A DNA stretch of 64,000 nt, taken from contig QZLH01000292.1 of assembly GCA_003833135.1 (NCBI GenBank), positions 22,755 through 86,754 on the forward strand. The letters are read 5' to 3'. How positions within the stretch are numbered: the stretch's first letter is position 1; every line of letters starts with the position of its first letter. The stretch is from Oehlia diaphana (taxonomy: Eukaryota > Glomeromycota > Glomeromycetes > Glomerales > Glomeraceae). The position numbers and the translations under genes are program-made. Positions 10,340 to 22,844 of this stretch are shown here, one piece after another. A model generated the notes under the pieces. The model was not told the origin of the DNA. It searched no databases and saw nothing but the letters and a program-made list of their open reading frames with translations.

Positions 10340-11035
10340 ATGCGTACACGATTATGGTTACGGTACGTTTCACCGAAACCATGGACATTTCATCGAATGG
10401 ACAATCAAATGGACATTTCGTCAAGTTCTTTTACTGAATCGTCAATTTTGTCGAAGGATACTGTATTTCACCGAAAGTGCATTAATAATTCGATACAAAG
10501 AAAATAAAAAATGGTCAAAGAACAAATTCTCTTTAAACTATTTTATGTTTTGGAATATTATGATTTTGTTATTTTTATTTAAAATTTTCCATATGGGTTC
10601 CTTGGAATGACAGATGATTGGGAAAAAATTATATTGTTGTTTGTAATTGAAATTTTATTTCCTTTTTACTATTTTTCGATCTAATAAATTCCGCGGATCC
10701 ACAAATCAAACCTGATTTAATATAATGTAAAGTAATTCGTTTATCTTGTAAAAAAGAAAAAGGAAAAACAAAAAAATCCTTCGCCGATTTTCATTCATTT
10801 AATAGCATAATTACGTGGCTTTCAATTTATAAAACGAAAAAGAAAATTGATGGTATAAATGACTTCGACGAAATGTTCCTTCGACAAATGGTCGTTTTGG
10901 TAAAAATGTTGGTAATGGTAATTCAACGAATGGCACTTCAGTGAAACATCCTTTCGGCGAAATTGCTTCGTCGAAATGGGAATGGGTTCGGTGAAATGGA
11001 CTTTGACGAAAAAGTCCCGATACTCACGTAAATCA
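10340..11035. repeat. Long foldback element built of TTTCNNCGAA motifs
   Basis: The left arm (10345-10500) has repeated plus-strand motifs TTTCACCGAA, TTTCATCGAA, TTTCGTCAAG, TTTTGTCGAAG, TTTCACCGAA. The right arm (10855-11035) has the complementary set, CGACGAAATG, GGCGAAATTG, TCGTCGAAATG, TCGGTGAAATG. The ~350-bp centre is plain AT-rich DNA. Arms are internally repetitive and mutually inverted, so the whole could fold. A related degenerate stretch is at 21440-21575. Confidence 0.65.
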
Positions 11036-12831
11036 TTTCATTTCATTCTTGTCTATTTTCTACTATACTGATAAGGAATCAATTATACAAAACAGGTTTA
11101 TTGAAATCTGTAGGTATTTTATTTGCGCGTCATAATATATCACGTGAAGTAGTGATATACAAGAATTTTTGGGACATAAGGTTTGTAAGCGGAATGATCC
11201 TGCAAATCTATCAAAAATTAACTAACCTTTTTTTCACTTCTTTGATAAAACAAATTTGAAAAGTTTCAGCTGGTCTTTTAAGGAAGAAAGAAATAGCCGT
11301 TTTTTGATTTATTGTTACTTGCGATACTGCAAATCTTAACTAGTTATAATTAATTAATTAATTATCAAATAAAGGTAATAAAATTAATTCTTGGCAACGC
11401 TTGGCAAATATCATATGATGTAATGATAAGTATCGTAAAGCATGCGCTTATGGAGATTTTCTTATTTGTTAATTTATTTATTTTTCTTTGACACTCTCGC
11501 AGTCTTGCTTGTTAACAGTATGAATATTTATACTGTATATATTATATTTACTTGTTAGTATTTTCATTATAGAAACTACTTTATACTTTGTAATATATAT
11601 TATTTTTAATCGCAAAAACTTTGTTACATAAACAATTCTCCTAATAAAAGTTCAATGAGGAGTATGACAAGATGTGACGTAAGAGTGGAAAAGTGATAAA
11701 GATCGGAACCATTATTGATTATAATCGTGTACATTTGAATTTTTATATGAGAACCAGAGAACCAATAGAACTATTACCATCATAATCTATAATATGTATA
11801 ATATTTAAATCATTGTTGACAAAAATCATTTTTTAATGATTATCTAAATAATATATTTTGTAAATATAATTTTTCTTTGTTTGTTTATGGTTTCACGCTA
11901 ATGAATTCAATCATTCGGAAAAAGGTAAAAAAATAAGACGATCGTTTGGTAGACTGTTTTCGTTCAATAGTAATAAAATTTTTGGTATAATGTAATTTTA
12001 GAGTTAAATTTTTTTTTTATTTTACATCGTTGGTAACGTAAAATAAATAACAAAATGTAAAAAATTTCATTTAAACAAAAACTTTTTTTTATTAAAAAAA
12101 AACAAATACGGTAATTTTTGAATTACACAAGAAAAAAAATAATAATAATAATAATTAATGTCAAAGAGTGAATATGGAGAGAACTACTACTTGTACGACC
12201 AAACAATAAAAAAGAAAATGATTGATTAATGTAGAATGAGAAAAAAAAAAAAAAAATCCAAATAGTGAATTGCCGGTATATAACATAATCTTTTTTGGAA
12301 CATTCCATTTTTTTTTATCACTTTTATCTGCAAGTCATCATGTCGTGATAAATTGTTAGTACCAAATATTTATTTTTTTAAATCGGAGTTTTTTTTATTT
12401 AGGAATTTACTGTGGTAAATGTGGTAATCCCCCAAAAAATTCAGATTAGGTAAAAAAAAAAAGGGTATCTTTTTTTTATATTTCTAAAAATAATTTGTTT
12501 TACTAATTTGTCATTATTAATCCAAAAAATATATTGTATCACCCGAACATAAGGAAATTTCTTTCTTAAAATAATCAAATTTGGAACGACAAAAAAAAAA
12601 AAAAAAAAGTTTTTAGTTTTATGGTTTAAAAAAAGTTTAAAACTTTATTTGCATTATATTGTTTTTTTTTTCTTCTTCTTCTTATCGCTGACCCTTTTCC
12701 TTCCTTTTTTCCCTCCCCCCCAAAGAATTAGCTCTTTTTTTTTTTTTTAATAATAATAATAATAATTTTCAATATAAAGGAAAACAAATATTAAGTTACG
12801 TAAACGTACATATTATTTACTATCACAAAAT

Positions 12832-13928
12832 ATGTCGAATTCGATTAAAAAAAAAATTCTGGTTCTAGTAATAGTATTCATAGTAACTTTATTAATGACA
12901 AGAATATACTTACATGTATATCCTGATTCGGATCTTTTTAAAGGTAGCGTATTATTTTTTTTTATTCTTTTTAAATGTGTTAAGTGAATTTTACTAATTT
13001 TTCTTTCTTTGTTTTTAAAAATATATATATATATATATATATTTTATTTATCTTAGATTATGAGGATGAAAAATTGAAAGGAAATTATACGAATGACATT
13101 AAGAATGATAAATACGAGGGTTACGAGGATGAAGAAACTGATGAAGATTTAACTAATGATATTTTACCTACAATTATAACAGGAGCGAGCAAAAATCATT
13201 TTTGTCCCTTAAAAAGTTTTCTTTACTCTATCCATGAGACAATAAAAGAGTCCCAAACTAAGACAAGAATAATTGTATATGATTTAGGATTATCAAACAA
13301 ACAAAGTGAAGAGCTAAGTGATTTACAAAATAAAGGATATTTAACAAAAGTGGAATTATTTGATTGGTCAAAATATCCATCATTCTGGAATATAAGTATT
13401 GCAAGAGGGGAATACGCTTGGAAACCTGGAATGATTTATGAAATATCACAAAAATATCCTGGTGTTATAATTTGGTTGGATAGTGGAACCAAAGTTGAAG
13501 AAAATTTTTTTCGAAATGTTAATAAATTTTTAGATGAAAGTAATGGATTCGTTTCACCTTCATCACCCGGTTTAATGATAAATTGGACACATCCAGGAAT
13601 TTATGATTACTTTAATGATGATCATACAAAATATGATAATTTACCAAATTGTAATGGTGCAAGTATAGCATTTGACACTAAACGTACTCAATCATTGATT
13701 GATTCTTGGTACGAATGTGCTTTAGATAAAGATTGTATCGCACCTCCTGGAAGTAGTAGGGCAAATCATCGTCAAGATCAAACTTTACTAACTTATCTTG
13801 CCGCCAGAGAAGGAAGAATTTGTGATCAAGACAGAGGTTATTTTGGGTTTCATATTCATGATGATAGTAATTGTAAGAAAGAAATTAAACAATATGAAAG
13901 TGAGCATAATAATTTAAAAGAACATTAA
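12832..13928 (+). CDS. Type II membrane glycosyltransferase-like protein
   Basis: Two exons, 12832-12943 and 13057-13928, joined over a 113-bp GT-AG intron containing an AT microsatellite; about 327 residues. Residues ~7-25 are one hydrophobic segment after a basic start (MSNSIKKKILVLV), typical of a Golgi/ER signal anchor. The lumenal part has TIITGASKNHFCPLKSF, IIVYDLGLS, a VIIWLDSGTKV segment with an acidic centre like the nucleotide-sugar site of GT-A folds, PNCNGASIAF, and a late HRQDQTLLTYLA. The pattern resembles the DUF1647-type GT-A-like proteins of animals and fungi. Four or more Cys in the C-terminal half could form disulfides. Donor, acceptor and product are unknown. Confidence 0.8.
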
Positions 13929-13997
13929 TTAATATATATAGAGTATATATTGACATTAATTTCAAAAAAATATTTATTCCATCCTACATTAGAGTCA

Positions 13998-14145
13998 TGA
14001 TAAGGACTATAAAGTATGATATGGACTATAAAGTATAGTCGTGGATATGGACTATAAAGTATAGTCGTGATATGGACTATAAAGTATAGTCGTGGATATG
14101 GACTATAAAGTATAGTCTGGATATGGACTATAAAGTATAGTCGTG
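13998..14145. repeat. Minisatellite of six hairpin-forming units
   Basis: Six units of about 25 bp carry the imperfect palindrome GACTATAAAGTATAGTC (7-bp stem, AAG loop) at 14005 (truncated), 14024, 14050, 14075, 14101 and 14126, separated by GTGGATATG-like spacers. It begins about 70 bp after the stop codon of the glycosyltransferase-like gene, so it could lie in its 3' UTR. Confidence 0.9.
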
Positions 14146-15357
14146 TAGATTTTCTTTATTATATAAAATAAAATGGGTTGAACCTTTTTTTTGTAATTAA
14201 AATAATTTATATATATATATATGATTTTATAGTTTTTTAACAAATAAAAATATTTTTTCACATGAAAATTCTTTGATTTCCTATTTAATTTTTATCCTTT
14301 ACAAATTTCGTTGGAAAATTCTATGATTTCCTAATGAATTTTAGATGCTTTATAATCATTAATTAGAAATTCCGAGATTAAATCAAAACCAGTTAAATAT
14401 TTTAAATTATTATTATTTATTTAATAAGAAACAATTTTACGTTTGTTACATAAAGTCCGCTTGCTAAACGTAAACTTAATTATTAAACATCTGTTATTTA
14501 AATGACGTCGAGTTGTTACGTATCACGAGTTTTCGAACGAGCATCAATGGTACCAAAAAAATTTTGTTGTTTAAAAAAAATAGTACAAATATAATGCATC
14601 AATAAATCACCACTTTAATTAAAAATTTTATTTCATTCATCGTTTTTTTTTTGTTTTTTATTATTATTATTATCATTTGTTTAATACTTATTACATAATA
14701 ATGATAATAAGACCTGGGCGATTCCTTTTTTAAAAATATACTTTTTTTAAAAAGGAAAATTTCAATGAAGTAAACTGAATTTATTTGTTTTGAGCGATGG
14801 GAAAAAGTGGTAAAAAGTGGAAATATGTATAATATTGTATTATGTGTATGTATAAACAAAAAAAAAAAAAAATATGATTGATGATAAAAAAAATTATTCA
14901 CAAATGAAAAAAAAAATGAATGATTATGATTTTTTTTAAAAAAAAAAAATTTTGAATATACAAGTTTGTAAGATTAAAAAATGACACCCATTAAAAAAAA
15001 TATAAAATAATTATTATTATTGAAAATATATAACAGTTTACGTGAACCCGTTTCACGTACCCATCATTTTTTTTTTTTTTTTTTTTTTTTACCAATAATA
15101 AATTGAAAAAATAATATACATAAAACTCTCCATGTAATCCTAATTATATTACAAGAAAAGCTGTTCATATTATAACTGTAAGAAAAAATAAAGGAGAGGC
15201 GAGATATATTGTAAATATTGCAATTCGAATGAAATGTGATAAAAAAAGGTTTGTTTGTAGTTAAATGTTAATAAAGTTAGGGGATAAGGGAGGAGAAAGG
15301 AATGTTGTGTTTTTTTAAAATTTTTGTTTTTTTTTTTTTTTTAAAGGATGTAATTCA
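14146..15357. other. Intergenic, no supported gene
   Basis: Convergent spacer between the glycosyltransferase-like gene and the first methyltransferase. It is AT-rich with homopolymer tracts, including a run of 24 T at about 15067-15090. The 100-codon frame at 14599-14901 is Phe/Ile/Lys-rich and motif-free. Confidence 0.5.
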
Positions 15358-16359
15358 TTAAGGTTTCTGCGCAAAAAATCTTTGCGTTTTAAATCCACTA
15401 TCACATTCGGTTACTTCTTTGATAAGATCTTGTAATAAGTTATCAAATTTTTCTGAATTTATGCTCGTGAATTCTAAAATTGAACTTTTTAATGTTGAAA
15501 AAATTGAGATGATATTTTTAATACTCAATTCACAAATAGTTCCATTTTTTTCTCCATGATATGTTATCTTCTCTTCATTATGAATATTGATAAATCCATG
15601 TCTGTCGAGAATTTTAGGGATCTCACGGCATAGATACACATTGATTCCACGTTGACGTAATAACGCTTGATCTAATAATTTTATAATTTTTATCAGAAAA
15701 GGGGAAAAAAGGGGAAAAATAATTAAAATAATTAAAAAAAATTATAACTCACATGAACTGCAGAAAAATTTCATCGTTGGACTAGGATTAATTATTTCAT
15801 TATCATGTTCCATTATTTCAATCCAACCACCAGGTTTCAATACTCTTATTAATTCATTATATAATGTTTTCATATTACAATATTTTTCTGACATTGTACT
15901 AAGTAAACATTTAAGATGAATAAAATCAAAGTGATTGTCAGGAAACGGTAAACCTGCTGAAACGTCAACTGATTCAAATATTACGTTCAAAGGATGAGTA
16001 TCCAAAGGATATAAAGGTAAAATATCTATTCCTGTAAAATTAGATGAAGGGTAATTCGTTGCCATCTCTAATAACCAATTTCCTGATCCACAACCGACAT
16101 CAAGAACTTCTGCTCCTCCTGATTTCAAAATCGATTCAACTGGAGAAGAAAAATGAGAATTCCATATTTGTATTTGTAAATCATGTTGTACATGTAACCT
16201 ATCAAGTTCCTTCTCATCACTTGGTAGAATATATTTATCGGAATCCTTTAAAAATTTTCTACCGTTAATAAATTTAAATGAATCGTTACTATTACGAGCG
16301 TAACTAATTGGACATTTAGTTCTATTAAGTTTAAATTGATAAGATGGTGTGTTACCCAT
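15358..16359 (-). CDS. SAM-dependent methyltransferase (class I), paralogue 1
   Basis: Two exons on the minus strand, 16359-15753 and 15671-15358, joined over an 81-bp GT-AG intron (donor GTGAGT). The junction reads FFCSSYQALLRQRGINVYLC; about 306 residues. Motif I is complete (VLDVGCGSGNWLLEMA), followed by FTGIDI (acidic residue at the end of strand 2), GLPFPDNHFDFIHLK and ELIRVLKPGGWIEIMEHD. These are the Methyltransf_11/25-type signatures, as in UbiE-like and LaeA-like enzymes. The substrate is unknown. The protein starts MGNTPS, matching the MGxxxS N-myristoylation consensus, so it may sit on membranes. Same architecture as the gene at 22845-24189. Confidence 0.92.
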
Positions 16360-18749
16360 TATTTATAAAAAAAGAATAAAAGAATGTAATTTGTTCTTCA
16401 AATTAGAACAAGGTAGTATAAAAGAATGTAAAAAGATAAATAAAATACAATATAAAAATTGTATAAAAAAGATTTTTAAGGAATGTAAAATTTGCCGTAA
16501 AAGACAAAAAGAAATGTATTGTATACAAACTATGCTAATTAATTAATAAATAAATAAAGCCCCAAAAATGCAACCAAACTATTATTGCAAGTTTGAGTAT
16601 AAAGAAAGAAAAAAAGTTTTTTTCCCATTTAATGGTTTTATATATATACATTTTTTTTACTAAAAATAAAATCTTACGTAACAAACTTTAAAAAAAAAAA
16701 GATAAAACCGATGTCTTTTTTTTTTGATGTGTAATAAGATAAAATTTTTAATAATTTATTTATTTTTTTATGTACCTCAAATAATGAATCTAATTTGTAA
16801 ATTCATTGTTTCCATATACCTAAAAAAACATTAATAATAATTTTCATTTGTGCTTCGAAACATGGTTTGATTCTTCTGTCGTACAAGATATTATAATGAT
16901 TCAACAATTTAATAATATTGTATCCAATTCATAATTTTGTTATATTCCTATTTGTTCTTTATTATATTTAAGGGCCCCAGATTTGCTATAACTTTTATAT
17001 ACATGATCCATTTTCGCATTATTTATCGTTCCTCGTGTCACCTAAAATATGTCCAAAATTATTAATGCATAATGATTATACCAGTTCCGGGAAGAGATTG
17101 GAAAATCGTGGACCACTTACTTGGGAAATCAAAAATTTACAATTTATGTACCAACACAATATAAAAATAAAATTTTCCGTTTTGTATTAGTCTTAGATCA
17201 AAAAGAGAGAAAAAAAAAAATTACCCCAATGAAAGATACATTATTTTCTTCTTTTTTTATGCACCATTTACTCTTTTATACGCCATTTTATTCTTTTTTT
17301 TGCCAAATTAATCTTAAAACTGTGTAAGAAAACATAAACTTTTATCTATTTCGGTTGGTCTTACCGCGTGAATTACTTAAATGCATCCGTTAAATCTATT
17401 TAGGAAGAATAAAGATCCCTATTTTTTACTAATATATTAACCGGACTGCGGTAATATGTGATGTAACATAACATTATATTAAAATCAAATGTCTAACATT
17501 TAATGTATTGTTTGTTTCGATAATAATTTTAAAGGCCCTTGCTGTGAAACAAAAGTTTCGATCTATATTATATCTGTTTGAACTTGTTACTGTTTGAAAA
17601 AAAAAAAAAAAAAAAAATGTTCGGGCTCATCATTTACTAACTCTCGGAAATTTTTGAATTGTGGTAACGTAATATCTGACGTAAAAAATGTAAAATACCT
17701 GAAAATCGGCTTTTTCATTTTACATCGCATATATGCATAACATATCCGTTGCCTAATGCTGCAAATATATGCCGCAAATGAATAATATTAATCTTATTCA
17801 GGTAAATTAAATTTTAATGTTTTTAGAAAATGTCAATTTTTTTTTTAAAATACAAACCGACTAATCAAATATCCGAAATACAACAAATAATATTTTAATT
17901 TTTACGGGTTGTTAAAAAATATATATATATATTTTTTCTTTATTTAGGGGTAAAAAATAAAATTTTGCATGTCAAATAATAAATAATAATAATAATAATC
18001 TTTTTTTATATTGTGATTATAATTTACGTTATATCCCAAAATGTGTTAATAATTTCTATTTTTATTTATTGTATGTATTAATCTTGAAACGTTTTTGATT
18101 ATGTAATAAATGTTATATACTAAAAAAGCAAGTTGTCAATTATGCTGTGTGGTAATCTATATAAACTAATAAACCATTACCGTTCATTCTAGAATGACAA
18201 TATCAGCAGCAACAGCAGCTTTTTTTTTTATTTTCAAAAGCTTTTGTTTTCGTTCTAATAAATCAGATAATCTTAATCAAATTTAACCAAAATATGGAAA
18301 ATATAAAAAAAATGAAAGCTTTTAATTTCTGTAGTGAAACAACAAAGTTAAATTGGGAGCATCTATTCGTGATTCTTCATTTATGATTTTCAAAGCCACA
18401 AAAAATACGTTACAATTACACAAAAAAAATTCTCATATTATCTTGTACATACATTATATTGTTTTTATCTTGTACTCTGATAGTAAAACTTGATTTGTTT
18501 TGAAAGAAAAATATTTTCGTAAAATTGATTGCATTGATTGCAGAATCAGCAAAAAAAAAAAAATATTTTTGTGCCACAATTTTATTGGATTCTTTGATTT
18601 ACTTTCCTTACTTATTACTACTTTATTATTATTATTGCGACATCTATTCCAAAAAAAAAAATGATATTTTTCTATTAAAATTAATAACTAGATTAGACAA
18701 ATTTACCAAATTTTACATCTTTTTTCTGATAGAAAAAAGTTCGCATTTC

Positions 18750-18845
18750 CAGTCAGAACTCGATATAACGAACCTCTCCGTTCAGGTGATTTTGAATCGT
18801 TATACCGAGAGTTCGGTAAAACAAATATTCTTGTTATACCGAACT
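18750..18845. repeat. Possible terminal fragment of a pogo/Tc1-type transposon
   Basis: Starts CAGTCAGAACTCGATATAAC and then repeats GTTATACCGA and TTCGGTAAAAC. A CAGT start followed by CTCGATATAACG is typical of pogo/Tigger-like termini in fungi (from memory, not searched). No matching opposite end was found nearby, so it is probably a truncated relic. Confidence 0.4.
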
Positions 18846-19979
18846 TAATATGTAAATTTTTTATAATTCGGTTTATCAGTTTTTTTTTTATAATAGACGC
18901 ATTAAATTTATAAAACTTGAGCTACAGATAAAGTAACACACTTATTTGTATGAAAATAAAAAGAGGTAATAAAAGGGGCGAAAAATATTTAACTTGCATC
19001 TGTTATCTTTACTCTCTTTGGTGAAGATCGATGAAAAATCGGCCATATAGAATAAATACTTGTTATTTCATGGGTATCAAAAATCGGTATTGAATGATAT
19101 AATATAATTGGTTTACAGCTTAAAGTCGGTATAGCTACTGTATATCACAAATTTATAATAAAATCGGTATATACTATATAGTAATAAAATTAATTATACG
19201 TGGATTTGGTTTGAGAAAAAAAAATCGTAGAGTCAAAATCGTATATAATATTTTCGATCAAGTTTTATACTATTTTTATTATATTTTAAAAAAAAATTAT
19301 ATTATGAACAAATTTGAAGGAACATATAAAAACGCGTGAATATTAACAATTTTGGTCGAGTTTTGAAATACCTATTAAGAGGTTAAGAGGTTTGTTTTGG
19401 ACCAAATTTGAGCTGTGGACCTTCGATAAGGGTGTTATTTCGAATTTTTTCTTTTGAATGTCATATCGTGATACAGTAAAAATTGTGATATTTTATAAAT
19501 CGGATTTGATTCCAAAAAAATGGTATTAATTTATATTAATTTTATATTAATTATAATAAAACTTAATTCCAGTCGATATGATTAATTTTGATCAAAATCA
19601 AGATTTTAAAACCAAAATTCTTCTATGTAAATATCATATAGTATTTTTATTTTTATTTTTAACCCTTCAATTAAAGTATAAAAATAGATTTTTTTTTCTT
19701 TGTAAATTTTGATATACTAGATTCTAGCTTCGATATATTGATATATTGAATATTTTGTTTTTATTGTTATTTTTATTTTTAGCATGTATTTAATAAAGTT
19801 TCGCGTAAAGCTGTTTTTAGCATCATGTAGACAGACAAGTACAGAAGCGTAAAAAAATATAGATCAATTTATTAATACTACTTAGAAAATATAATCTAAG
19901 CTATATTTACTACTACCTAATCCCAAAAAGGAATCATCATGCTTGTTATTTTTGAGTCAATAGGTTCGACCGGACTAAT

Positions 19980-20640
19980 TAAGAGCGAGGAGGAGCAAGA
20001 TATTTTTATTTTTATTTCGCAGAGAAATACAACGACTACAGGAAGTTACATTAAGTAGTTCGAGAAGTAGTACAAAAAGAATTCTCTGGTGGAAAGGGAA
20101 GCTATAATACACGAATGAAACACTACAGCCCACACCAGGAAAATAAAGGGCCAGATTTATTTATTTATTTATTTTATTTCTTAAAAGAGTTGTTATCGGG
20201 ATCCATCCCAAAAACAATCGTATGTATAAAAAAAAGATAAAGAGGATTCTATGAAGATGGAAAATTGATATTCATCCCAGCGCCGGGACCTCACCCCTCG
20301 ATGAAGAGATATAGGGTGGCCCAACCATTGGTTGAGGGCCAGATATTATCGAACATGATATCCGATTTATCGCGATATAAATGCCATCACGTGACCGACC
20401 GGTCGTGTGTCATATTTTTTTTACTTATTCGCCACGCATTAAATGTCACATTAAATAATTTTCTGATGCCGATTATGTGAGGATTTTTACATATACTTGC
20501 GCCATATAAATAATGTGCGCTACTATTAATGTAATTTGTGAGCGGATTTAAGATCATGCGGAGATTACAGAGCCAATATTCCATTAATGCCATAATTCCG
20601 CCCAGAATGCACATTAAGGTTGTACACGGCGTACGTTAAG
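19980..20640. other. GC-richer block of unknown origin
   Basis: Visibly less AT-rich than anything around it, most strongly at 20270-20420, with words such as CAGCGCCGGGACCTCACCCC and the palindrome CGACCGGTCG. A TTTA simple repeat (about 20153-20177) precedes it, as retroposon tails sometimes do. Frames on both strands lack recognisable motifs. It may be a degraded transposon piece or LTR; undecided. Confidence 0.35.
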
Positions 20641-21439
20641 ATCCATAATTACGATCAATTTAATTACTGTATAATGTATATAACTGGCGAAATCAACATT
20701 ATAAACTCTAGGATCATCCACTTTTGATTCTTTCTAATAATAATTTTATTTTATTTATTTTGTTGGAGATCTATTATTAAAATTGGTAAGGTGATCAATA
20801 TTTACTATGCGAATAAATTTAATAGTAAAATGGGAGAAATTGCAATCCGCTCATGTAGTTCCCGAAAAGAGAAGTATTTTTGATTTTTCGAACCCAAAGA
20901 CAACCAAATTTGGCTTTTGAGATAAAGAAAAAATTTTAATTAATTGAAGTGTAAAATGATGATATAATTTTCTTGGTGATTAAGTTTTAAGCTAGAACTT
21001 GACACATTTATCCCAAATCCTTAGTAACTGAATATAATAAAATATATTTCAATAGCTATTAATCCAATCTTAATGAATTATTGAATTATATAGTTCACTA
21101 GAATTGTCTTGTCATGGCGAATTAAATGGTAGTAATTTTCAAATCATTATGACTTTTTATGCATAATTTAAATAATTGAAATTTTTTTCAAATAGGGTGG
21201 GACGAGATAATTTGGCGGATAATGCCTAGGTCATTAAAAAATTCTCTAGACGACCACGTAGACTTGCCGAAAATATATTAACTGCGCCTCACTCCTTACT
21301 GCGCATTAATTTAACTAATTACAAAATGCATTCAAGATTATATAGCACCAATTCGTAATCCTTACTCTATTATTTTTTTTTTTCCAGATAAACAGTTAGA
21401 ATTTAGAAACAAAAAAATTTATATCATTGAAAATATTCC

Positions 21440-21575
21440 TTGGCTTGTCGGCAAAATAGGGATTAGTTAAAAATGGTTTCGGAAAAATGTGATGTCGGTG
21501 AAATGGCGAGTAGGCAAAATGATTTCGGTAAAATTTATGTTAGTGAAACAGGTGTTGGTAAAATGGGTGAATACG
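21440..21575. repeat. Degenerate relative of the 10340-11035 element
   Basis: Repeated units of the form TCGGNAAAATG, TCGGTGAAATG and TAGTGAAACAG occur about every 18-25 bp. They resemble the right arm of the foldback element at 10855-11035. A short inverted counterpart (TTCACCGAAAATCATTTCACC) is at about 22383-22403. Confidence 0.5.
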
Positions 21576-22844
21576 CTTTTTTAATCGGCGAGGATGCTAA
21601 TGGCGGATTTACTACGAAATCCTGACGATAAGAATCCCGTTATTGGTTTTAAATTTTTATTATGGGTTTATGAGCTTATTAATTACATAAGAATTATTTT
21701 TTTTAATACTGTAATAAACGTCATTAAGGATAATGTGTGTTGGGTTTCAGGATTTTGAATTTTCTGGGGTTTGATTTGAGTGTTATCTTATTATCAGATC
21801 TTATTATCAGTATTTTGAACATCAAAATGTATAGTTATTCTTATAATTTTATATAATCGCATAGCTGCCTGAACGGTTAATGCTTATGCCTTCAACTGAA
21901 CTGTTGAATTGCAGTTCAAACAGAATCATTTTCAGCAGTTTAAACGAAACAAATTATAGTTCATCAATTCAAACTGAACTGGTGGTTATTAAAAGTTATT
22001 GATGTATAATTACAGCTGATACTGTATATATATGGATTTTTTTTTCTATTTTATTAACGACATACGAATTCATTAGCAGTAATAGGCGGTGGGATGAAGT
22101 TCATCGCTTAAAAAATAGTGAAACTTCAGATCGTGAGATATTAATACTATAAATCGCAAAAGTATACAATATGGAGTATGGACGTAGTCTTTTATTCAAT
22201 GATGGATATTTTCTTTAAACATATAGAGATTACCACATAATCATCGATTTGATCATCGCTTAGAATGGATGTTCAATTTGTTTTGAAGATCAAAATTAAT
22301 TCGTAATTCATAAGTCCTTACCAGGGACAAGAAGGGGTTCAGTTTATTTTACTGACTGAGACACTGACAGCCAACTTTGAGTTCACCGAAAATCATTTCA
22401 CCGTCTTAATATCATAGTCAAGATTTTTTTATATTAACTAATTTTAATAATAAAAGTTAATAAGAATCTTTTATCCATATTATAATTATGTTAAGTATTT
22501 ATTATAAAATACATTTTTAAAGCACTTGTTAGTATTTATAAACAGTATTATTAAATATTTGTATAAGGGGTTAATTATATTATGAAACAATTGAAACATC
22601 ATAATATTGAGTAATAAAAAATACAAAAAACCAACCAATAAATCTTGATTGTCGATGAAACGAATTTCGGCGGTCCCTCAAGAAGAATTTTATATTAATT
22701 AATTAATTTCTTATTATTTATTATTAATCTTACAAAATTATTATAACGTATTTCTTAATACATAATGTTATTTAAAAACTTAATGTAAAAATTTTATAAT
22801 TTTATCCTAAATAACATAAATTAACTAACTTAAATTTAGTTTAA

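Larger units (their letters stand above)
6735..12831. other. Intergenic, 6 kb of small repeats, no supported gene
   Basis: No open frame here carries a recognisable domain. The region holds several unrelated small repeat structures listed separately: inverted repeats at 7673-7741, 7900-8030 and 8812-8836, a triplicated segment at 8334-8473, a TA microsatellite, and two larger foldback elements at 9630-9880 and 10340-11035. Frames at 7509-7847, 8199-8562 and 9581-9784 simply read through these repeats. TACTGTATAT-family motifs lie at 7462, 8488 and 11531. Confidence 0.55.
16360..22844. other. Intergenic, 6.5 kb, no supported gene
   Basis: AT-rich. It holds a possible pogo-type terminal fragment (18750-18845), a GC-richer block of unknown origin (19980-20640) and a degenerate CGAAATG-type repeat (21440-21575). 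Frames at 17121, 18525 and 20265-20614 (both strands) show no domain. TACTGTATAT motifs lie at 19136 and 22020. Confidence 0.5.

Noticed and set aside
12123..12308. 61-codon minus-strand frame
   Set aside because: Made of poly-Phe and poly-Ile from A and T tracts.
13998..14145. CRISPR-like array
   Set aside because: Repeats and spacers are both repeated and the sequence is eukaryotic; it is a minisatellite.
18525..18848. 107-codon plus-strand frame
   Set aside because: Low-complexity start; its end reads into the pogo-like repeat; no domain.
19966..19990. Possible Pol III B box (GGTTCGACC) of a tRNA or SINE
   Set aside because: No A box at the right distance and no cloverleaf could be drawn.
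20265..20614. Overlapping frames on both strands in the GC-richer block
   Set aside because: Longer frames are expected where stop codons are rarer; no motif on either strand.
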